A stretch of DNA of 64,000 nt, from the NCBI GenBank assembly GCA_021796835.1, contig JAKABO010000008.1, positions 1 to 64,000 on the forward strand, written 5' to 3'. Positions 58,706-64,000 of the stretch are shown piece by piece. Position 1 is the stretch's first letter, and every line of letters starts with the position of its first letter. The notes under the pieces were generated by a model. The model was not told the origin of the DNA, did not search any database, and was given only the letters and a program-made list of their open reading frames with translations. The translations under genes and the position numbers were made by a program. This DNA comes from Pseudomonadota bacterium. GTDB lineage: Bacteria > Pseudomonadota > Gammaproteobacteria > Burkholderiales > Ferrovaceae.

Positions 58706-59455
58706 TCAAATCACCTTGGCTTCATTTTTGAGACGCGCCAGCAACGCGGCAACGGAGTCCACCTTGATGCCGGCGGGGCGTTGCGGCGGTTCCTGGACGC
58801 GCAGAGTCTTCAGGCGAGGCGTCACCGTCACCCCCAGTTCCTCGGGGGTCAGGGTTTCGATCGGTTTTTTCCGGGCCTTCATGATATTGGGCAAGGTGGC
58901 GTAACGCGGTTCATTCAGACGCAGGTCCGTCGTAATCACGGCAGGCAAAAGCAGGCGCAGGGTTTCGGTTCCCCCATCTGTTTCTCGCACCACGTCGACC
59001 CTTCCCTCCCCCAACTGTATCTCAGCAGCATTGGTGGCCTGCCCCCAATTCAGCAGGGCAGCCAACATTTGCCCGGTCTGGTTTGCATCATCATCGATGG
59101 CCTGTTTACCGCAGATCACCAGAGTGGGCGCTTCGCGCAGGACCACTGCACGCAACAATTTGGCCACGGCCAGAGGTTGTAATTCTTCGCTCGAAGAGAC
59201 CCAGAGCGCCCGGTCAGCGCCCAGAGCAAGAGCGGTACGCAGCCCCTCCTGAACCGCCGCATCGCCGCAGGAAAGGGCGACCACTTCCGTGGCCTGCCCT
59301 GCTTCCTTCAGGCGAATCGCTGCTTCCAGGGCGATTTCGTCAAAGGGATTGAGGGACATCTTGAGCCCGGCCAACGCCACACCACTGCCGTCTGCCTTGG
59401 CTCTGGCCTTGATGTTGTAGTCCAGAACGCGCTTTACAGGGACCAGTATTTTCAT
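58706..59455 (-). CDS. etfB: Electron transfer flavoprotein beta subunit
   Basis: The start MKILVPVKRVLDYN, with AAGGAAA upstream, gives 249 aa, the usual size. NPFDEIALEAAIRLKE and CGKQAIDDDANQTGQMLAALL (AMP site) are typical. It forms the heterodimer with EtfA. The long upstream frame runs into the thiolase gene and is not used. Confidence 0.95.
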   Translation of the reverse strand: MKILVPVKRVLDYNIKARAKADGSGVALAGLKMSLNPFDEIALEAAIRLKEAGQATEVVALSCGDAAVQEGLRTALALGADRALWVSSSEELQPLAVAKLLRAVVLREAPTLVICGKQAIDDDANQTGQMLAALLNWGQATNAAEIQLGEGRVDVVRETDGGTETLRLLLPAVITTDLRLNEPRYATLPNIMKARKKPIETLTPEELGVTVTPRLKTLRVQEPPQRPAGIKVDSVAALLARLKNEAKVI

Positions 59456-59489
59456 GGAATTTCCTTGTACATGACAGGGCAGGATTCTA

Positions 59490-60674
59490 TCATACCCGTT
59501 CGAATAGTCCGGCAATCCCCTGCCCCATGCCCACGCACAGCGTCACCATGCCATAACGCCCGTTGGTGCGACGTAACCCATGGATCAACGTGGCCGTGCG
59601 AATGGCGCCGCTCGCCCCCAGAGGATGGCCAAGCGCAATTGCTCCCCCGAGTGGGTTGAGTCGAACCGGGTCGAAAGCCAGATTCTTCTGAACCGCCAAT
59701 ACCTGTGCCGCAAAGGCTTCGTTGAGTTCGATCCAGTCCAGTTGCGCAAGACTGACCCCATGCCGCGACAACAGGGGAGGAACGGCCTTGACGGGACCAA
59801 TCCCCATGATCTCCGGCGGCACCCCTTTGACAGAAAAACCCAGGACCCGCGCCAGAGGGGTCAAACCATGGCGGTGTACTGCGTCTTCGCTGGCCAGAAT
59901 GAGGGCGGCGGCTCCATCCGAGATCTGGCTGCTGTTACCGGCCGTGACACTCCCCCGAACATGGAAGGCTGGCTTGAGCCGGGCCAGAACCTCCAGACTG
60001 GTATCGGCACGAGGTCCTTCGTCCTGGCGCCACGTTCTCTCCTGTGGCGTCGTCAGTCCGGTACTCAGATCCAGAGAGTGCTGAAGCAGGGTGACCGGGG
60101 TGATTTCTGCCTCAAAAAAACCCTGGCGTTGTGCTTCCAGTGCGCGTCGGTGCGATTCCAGAGCCACCGTATCCTGTTCCAGTCGGCTGATGTTCCACTG
60201 ATTCGCCAGATTTTCTGCAGTCGCCCCCATTCCCCAGGCCAGTGGCGTGTGAAAAGGCGTTTCAAAAATCAGGGGACTGGGCGCAGGATGCCGGCCCATC
60301 ATGGGGATGCGGCTCATGGATTCCACGCCACCGGCGACCATGAGGTCTGCGCTGCCCAACTGGATGCGCTCCGCCGCCATCTGGATGGCAGACAATCCGG
60401 AGGCACAGAACCGATTGACCGTCATCGCACCCGCGGAGAGGGGTAACCCCGCCAGAAGGGCCGCACTGCGCGCAATATTGAGACCCTGCTCACCTTCCGG
60501 CATGGCGCATCCGATCACCACATCTTCGATCGCTTCCGGATCCAGCATGGGGACCTGGGCCAGGGCACCCCGTAACGCCGTGATGAGCAAGGTATCTGCC
60601 CGTACCTGGGCAAACTGTCCTCGCCCTTTTCCCACAGGGGTACGGGTGGCTGCCACGATATACGCTGTTTTCAT
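59490..60674 (-). CDS. Acetyl-CoA C-acyltransferase (thiolase)
   Basis: The 394-aa enzyme starts MKTAYIVAATRTPVGKGRG with GGGAG before the ATG. The acyl-carrying Cys90 lies in NRFCASGLSA, the His in LGHPLGASGA, and the second Cys in VTLCVGMGQG. It performs the last, thiolytic step of beta-oxidation. It follows the bifunctional enzyme by 13 nt and is paired with it as FadA is with FadB/FadN. Confidence 0.92.
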   Translation of the reverse strand: MKTAYIVAATRTPVGKGRGQFAQVRADTLLITALRGALAQVPMLDPEAIEDVVIGCAMPEGEQGLNIARSAALLAGLPLSAGAMTVNRFCASGLSAIQMAAERIQLGSADLMVAGGVESMSRIPMMGRHPAPSPLIFETPFHTPLAWGMGATAENLANQWNISRLEQDTVALESHRRALEAQRQGFFEAEITPVTLLQHSLDLSTGLTTPQERTWRQDEGPRADTSLEVLARLKPAFHVRGSVTAGNSSQISDGAAALILASEDAVHRHGLTPLARVLGFSVKGVPPEIMGIGPVKAVPPLLSRHGVSLAQLDWIELNEAFAAQVLAVQKNLAFDPVRLNPLGGAIALGHPLGASGAIRTATLIHGLRRTNGRYGMVTLCVGMGQGIAGLFERV

Positions 60675-60687
60675 GTCACTCTCCCGA

Positions 60688-63069
60688 CTAATTACGTACA
60701 GCCTTGCCAGTTTCCAGAAAAGACTGAATTCGTTCCCGACTTTTTTGAGTGGCCAGCAAAGGACCGAAATGTGCCCGTTCCAGGCCAAGCAGGTAGTCCA
60801 CATTGACCAGGGTTCCTGCGGGCAATTCTCCACCGCAGGCGACTGTGGCCAAAATACGTCCAATCTCGAAATCATGCGCCGAAATTTGCCCTCCCTGGCG
60901 CGCATTGACCAATCCCGCAAGCATCTGGGCCCGGCCTTCCACCCCACCCACCGGAAAGAGACGAGGCAGAGCAGGTGCATGACCGGATTCGGCCAGAGCC
61001 TGGGCTTGTGTCAGGGCCACGTGGAGCAATTCTTCACGGTTCGGAACGAGAACGTCGCCGCTTTCGAGCCAGCCCCAGGAACGGGCTTCCTGGGCGCTTT
61101 GGCTGACTGTACAGCGCAGGATGCGCGTCAGATCTTCCTGCAGGTAGTCAGCTACCTGCAGGGGCGATTGGGCAGCCAGGGCGCGCAGTCCGGCGCGCCG
61201 GGCAACTTCCGTCAATCCGCCGGCGCCGGGAAAGATCCCGACATTGACTTCCACCATGCCCAGGTTGGTTTCGGTGTGCGCAACCCGACGGGTACAGTGC
61301 AGCGTGACTTCACACCCCCCACCCAGGGCATAGCCCTGCAGGGCGGCCACGGTGGGTACTGCGCTGTAGCGCAAACGCTGAACCACATGCTGGAACCGCT
61401 CCTGAGCCAATGCCAACCCCGTCAAACCATGGCGGGTATAGGTTTCGATAAACCCCCTGAGATCTCCCCCCGCCGAAAAGTGTGGGCCGGGACTCCACAG
61501 AACCAGGGCGCGGAACTGGCTTTCGGCTTCGGTCAGCGCCTGATCCAGTGCTTCCAGCGCAACTTCGCCCAGGAGGTTCATCTTGGTGCGAAGGGACAGG
61601 ATCAATACCGCCTCATCCAGCGTCCACAGACGTGCGGCTTCGGATTCGGCCACGGTCCGTCCCGCGCTGGCCGGGTTGACTCCCCCCTCGCCCAGCAGGC
61701 GCAAGGGGAAGTGCTGACGTTTCAGCCAGGGCTGGGAAATACGAGGGCTGAGGGTGGCACGGGCCGCCGACCAGGAACCCTGAGGCGTATGAACGACCTG
61801 GCGTTGGGGGTCCATGGCCCAATCCGGCAAAGGAAGGTCGACCAGGGTTTTTCCCGCCTGCCGATCTTCCTCGATCCATGCCGCGACCTCCGCCCAACCT
61901 GACAGTTGCCACTGTTCGAAGGGGCCGAGAGCCCAACCAAAGCCCAGTCGCAATGCCGTATCCACCTCACGGGCCGAGGGCGCCATGTACGCCAGGTGAA
62001 GGGCACAGTAGTGGAACAGGTCGCGATGAATGGCCCACAAAAACTGAGCCTGGGGGTGGGCACTGGCACGCAGACTGGCCAGTCTGCGCGGCGGCGAAGC
62101 GTCCAGACAAGCCCTTACCTCTGCCTCCGCCTTGGCCCCGCTGGGCACATAGGAACGAGTCATGGGGTCCAGGCGAAGAATCGTCTTGCCTTCCTTGCGG
62201 TAAAAACCAGCGCCGGTCTTGGCGCCCAGCGCCCCTGCGGAAATCAGCCCCTCGAGGAGAGGGAAAGGGGCAAACAGGGCGCGAAAGGGATCGTCCGGGA
62301 CCTGGGTATAGGTCGTATGGATGACATGCGACAGAATGTCCAGGCCGACCAAGTCCGCAGTACGGTAAGTGGCGGAACGGGGCCGTCCCAAAAGAGGACC
62401 GGTCAGGTCATCCACCAGATCACAGGACAACCCAAAATTCTGGGCCTGGTGAAAGGTGAATACGGTCGCGGCAACCCCAATCCGATTGGCCACGAAATTC
62501 GGCGTGTCCAGGGCATGAATGACAGTCTTGCCCAGACGGGTCGTGATGAAGGATTCCAGAATGGCGATACTGTCCCGATCCGTTCGTGCCGTGGGGATCA
62601 ATTCCACCAACGCCATGTAACGGGGGGGATTGAAGAAATGCATGCCACAGAAGCGCGGTTGGCGATCCTCGGGCAGTGCGGTACTGAGTTCTTCCAGAGA
62701 CAGGCCGGAGGTATTGGAGACCAACCAGCCCTGGGGAGCCAGGTGAGGCAAAATACGTGCATAGAGTGCCTGTTTCCAGGCCAACTGTTCACCGATGGCT
62801 TCAATAACCAGATCACAGGTGGAAAGCCGGGGCAAATGTTCGTCATAATTGGCTGCTTCGATCAGGTCTGCCCGTTCGGGTTCGACCAGAGGCGGCGGAC
62901 TCATTTTCTTCAATCCCCGGATGGCCTGCAGAACCCGTCCATTCGGGGCTCCCTGGTCAAGGGGCAGATCATAGAGCAGAACAGGAATGTCCAGGTTGAC
63001 GAAGTGCGCTGCCAATTGCGCCCCCATGACCCCGGCCCCCAACACGGCCACGCGCTGAATCTGAGTCAT
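60688..63069 (-). CDS. 3-Hydroxyacyl-CoA dehydrogenase / enoyl-CoA hydratase, FadN-type
   Basis: The 793-aa protein begins with the NAD-binding domain (RVAVLGAGVMGAQLAAHF) and catalytic His in GMHFFNPPRYM. The dehydrogenase C-terminal domain follows. The crotonase domain comes last (WSPGPHFSAGGDLRGF, LQGYALGGGCEVTLHC). That domain order is the reverse of E. coli FadB and is that of FadN. It does the hydration and oxidation steps of fatty acid breakdown. GGGAGGAGAGG precedes the ATG. It is the first gene of the operon with thiolase, etfB and etfA; no acyl-CoA dehydrogenase is in view. Confidence 0.92.
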   Translation of the reverse strand: MTQIQRVAVLGAGVMGAQLAAHFVNLDIPVLLYDLPLDQGAPNGRVLQAIRGLKKMSPPPLVEPERADLIEAANYDEHLPRLSTCDLVIEAIGEQLAWKQALYARILPHLAPQGWLVSNTSGLSLEELSTALPEDRQPRFCGMHFFNPPRYMALVELIPTARTDRDSIAILESFITTRLGKTVIHALDTPNFVANRIGVAATVFTFHQAQNFGLSCDLVDDLTGPLLGRPRSATYRTADLVGLDILSHVIHTTYTQVPDDPFRALFAPFPLLEGLISAGALGAKTGAGFYRKEGKTILRLDPMTRSYVPSGAKAEAEVRACLDASPPRRLASLRASAHPQAQFLWAIHRDLFHYCALHLAYMAPSAREVDTALRLGFGWALGPFEQWQLSGWAEVAAWIEEDRQAGKTLVDLPLPDWAMDPQRQVVHTPQGSWSAARATLSPRISQPWLKRQHFPLRLLGEGGVNPASAGRTVAESEAARLWTLDEAVLILSLRTKMNLLGEVALEALDQALTEAESQFRALVLWSPGPHFSAGGDLRGFIETYTRHGLTGLALAQERFQHVVQRLRYSAVPTVAALQGYALGGGCEVTLHCTRRVAHTETNLGMVEVNVGIFPGAGGLTEVARRAGLRALAAQSPLQVADYLQEDLTRILRCTVSQSAQEARSWGWLESGDVLVPNREELLHVALTQAQALAESGHAPALPRLFPVGGVEGRAQMLAGLVNARQGGQISAHDFEIGRILATVACGGELPAGTLVNVDYLLGLERAHFGPLLATQKSRERIQSFLETGKAVRN

Positions 63070-63155
63070 CCTCTCCTCCCTTCCTGTGGATTTATTTGTT
63101 CATTCTAACCGAATCTTCCCGACATACTGTATCGCCAGGCTTTAAAATCCGTCAC

Positions 63156-64000
63156 ATGAACATCCTCCTTGATTTTGCCGAATGTCCGGGGCTGCGCCTC
63201 CGGCGCGTCTTCCGCTCGCCCCGCCAATGTCTGGTCGCCCATTCGCTGGCGGAGGTACGTCCCGTGTTGCGTCAGGTAGCCCATGCCTGTCAGGCAGGTG
63301 CCCATGCGGCTGGTTTCGTGGCTTATGAAGCCGCCGCAGCTTTCGATACGGCCGCCCTCACCCATTCGCCCCTGAAGGATTTTCCCCTGGCCTGCTTCGG
63401 GATATACGATGCGCCCCTTCCCGGATGGGACGAAGAAGACGCTTCTCCTTCGGCGGAATTCCGTGGCCCCTGGCAACCTGACCTGACGCTGTCCGCCTAT
63501 ACCCAGGCGGTACAAACCTTGCGTCAGGCCATTGCGCAAGGGGAAGCCTATCAGATGAACCTGACGTTACGCCTGGAAAGCACGTTCTCCGGTTCATCCC
63601 GTCACCTCTACGAGCACCTGCGCCAGGTCCAGGACGCAGACTTCAGCGCCTGGCTGTCCTGGACCGACGGAGCCCTCCTTTCGCTTTCGCCGGAACTGTT
63701 CTTTGAAACCCACGGCCGCCGGATTCTGACTCGTCCCATGAAGGGCACTGCTTCCCCGGAAGACGCCGAAAATCTGGCCCAATGTCCAAAAAACCGGGCT
63801 GAAAACATCATGATCGTCGATCTTCTCCGCAATGATCTGGCGCGCATCGCCCTGCCCGGCTCGGTCAACGTCAGCGATCTCTGTCGGGTAGAGACCTATC
63901 CCACCGTACATCAAATGACGTCCACGGTGGCAGCCACGTTGAAACCCGAGGCCGATCTCGAAGCGATTTTCTCTGCCCTTTTTCCTTGCGGATCGATCAC
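63156..64000 (+). CDS. pabB: Aminodeoxychorismate synthase component I, partial
   Basis: The frame is open from the ATG at 63156 to the window end (281 codons). It shows the chorismate-binding family motifs QGEAYQMNLT, RPMKGTA, ENIMIVDLLRNDL, TYPTVHQMTSTV and FPCGSI. The short N-terminal part and the YQMNLT motif fit PabB rather than TrpE. Some bacteria fuse it to PabC; that part would be beyond the window. It makes aminodeoxychorismate for folate. It is divergent from the beta-oxidation operon with an 86-nt gap. Confidence 0.88.
   Translation, partial: MNILLDFAECPGLRLRRVFRSPRQCLVAHSLAEVRPVLRQVAHACQAGAHAAGFVAYEAAAAFDTAALTHSPLKDFPLACFGIYDAPLPGWDEEDASPSAEFRGPWQPDLTLSAYTQAVQTLRQAIAQGEAYQMNLTLRLESTFSGSSRHLYEHLRQVQDADFSAWLSWTDGALLSLSPELFFETHGRRILTRPMKGTASPEDAENLAQCPKNRAENIMIVDLLRNDLARIALPGSVNVSDLCRVETYPTVHQMTSTVAATLKPEADLEAIFSALFPCGSI

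Noticed and set aside
60301-61902. Plus-strand open frame of 533 codons
   Set aside because: Antisense to the thiolase and FadN-type genes; a long shadow frame due to codon bias.

Overview
The window looks like a chromosomal segment of a Gram-negative proteobacterium, most likely a betaproteobacterium or a close gammaproteobacterial relative. The support is RND efflux pumps with an outer-membrane factor, a lipoprotein of the SlyB/glycine-zipper type, an MlaF-like ATPase, EttA, and separate nadB/nadA/nadC genes. This placement is inference from gene content; no rRNA or full-length tRNA is present to fix it.

Region 1 (about 1-10177) is the right-hand part of an integrated genomic island. It ends in a 49-nt fragment that is the 3' part of a tRNA-Asn(GTT) gene, next to a tyrosine integrase with its own good promoter. 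Inside the island are a GmrSD-like DUF262/DUF1524 nuclease gene, a tiny membrane protein, an orphan group II intron 3' end (domains V and VI without a reverse transcriptase), and a leftward operon: AlpA-like regulator, RepB-type primase/helicase, TubC-docking-like protein and a small ORF. A zeta-toxin module with an unfamiliar small partner follows. A 64-bp element is present twice in inverted orientation (62/64 identical) and a third diverged copy (44/55) lies inside the primase gene. It encodes KGGKGGV in one direction and contains a perfect Shine-Dalgarno sequence. This is the most unusual feature of the window.

Region 2 (10322-22057) is chromosomal and dominated by envelope and signalling genes: a divergent class A penicillin-binding protein, a small membrane protein of the Thivi_2564 type, a Met-rich Spy/CpxP-like periplasmic protein, then an operon of an uncharacterised 140-aa protein, a double-KaiC-domain ATPase and a GGDEF-EAL protein. 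A second large GAF/PAS/GGDEF/EAL protein converges on it, and a rhodanese follows.

Region 3 (22205-27238) is a three-gene envelope glycan operon with ATGA overlaps: secreted polysaccharide deacetylase, DUF4015 putative glycosidase, and a serine-hydrolase/NamZ (DUF1343) fusion. It converges on sodB.

Region 4 (27325-43890) holds an aromatic/aspartate aminotransferase, uvrB, and a very compact leftward run of a periplasmic adaptor, two RND permeases, an outer-membrane factor, glutamine-dependent NAD synthetase and a GlcD-like flavoprotein. An orphan MlaF-like ATPase gene lies 82 nt upstream.

Region 5 (44047-64000) holds a large SNF2 helicase converging on ettA, a glycine-zipper lipoprotein, rfbB-rfbA, an OmpR-type regulator that lacks the phospho-acceptor Asp, nadB facing nadC-nadA, panD, a beta-oxidation operon (FadN-type bifunctional enzyme, thiolase, etfB, etfA), and the start of pabB running off the window end. 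NAD synthesis is well represented: nadB, nadA and nadC make quinolinate and nicotinate mononucleotide, and nadE completes NAD.
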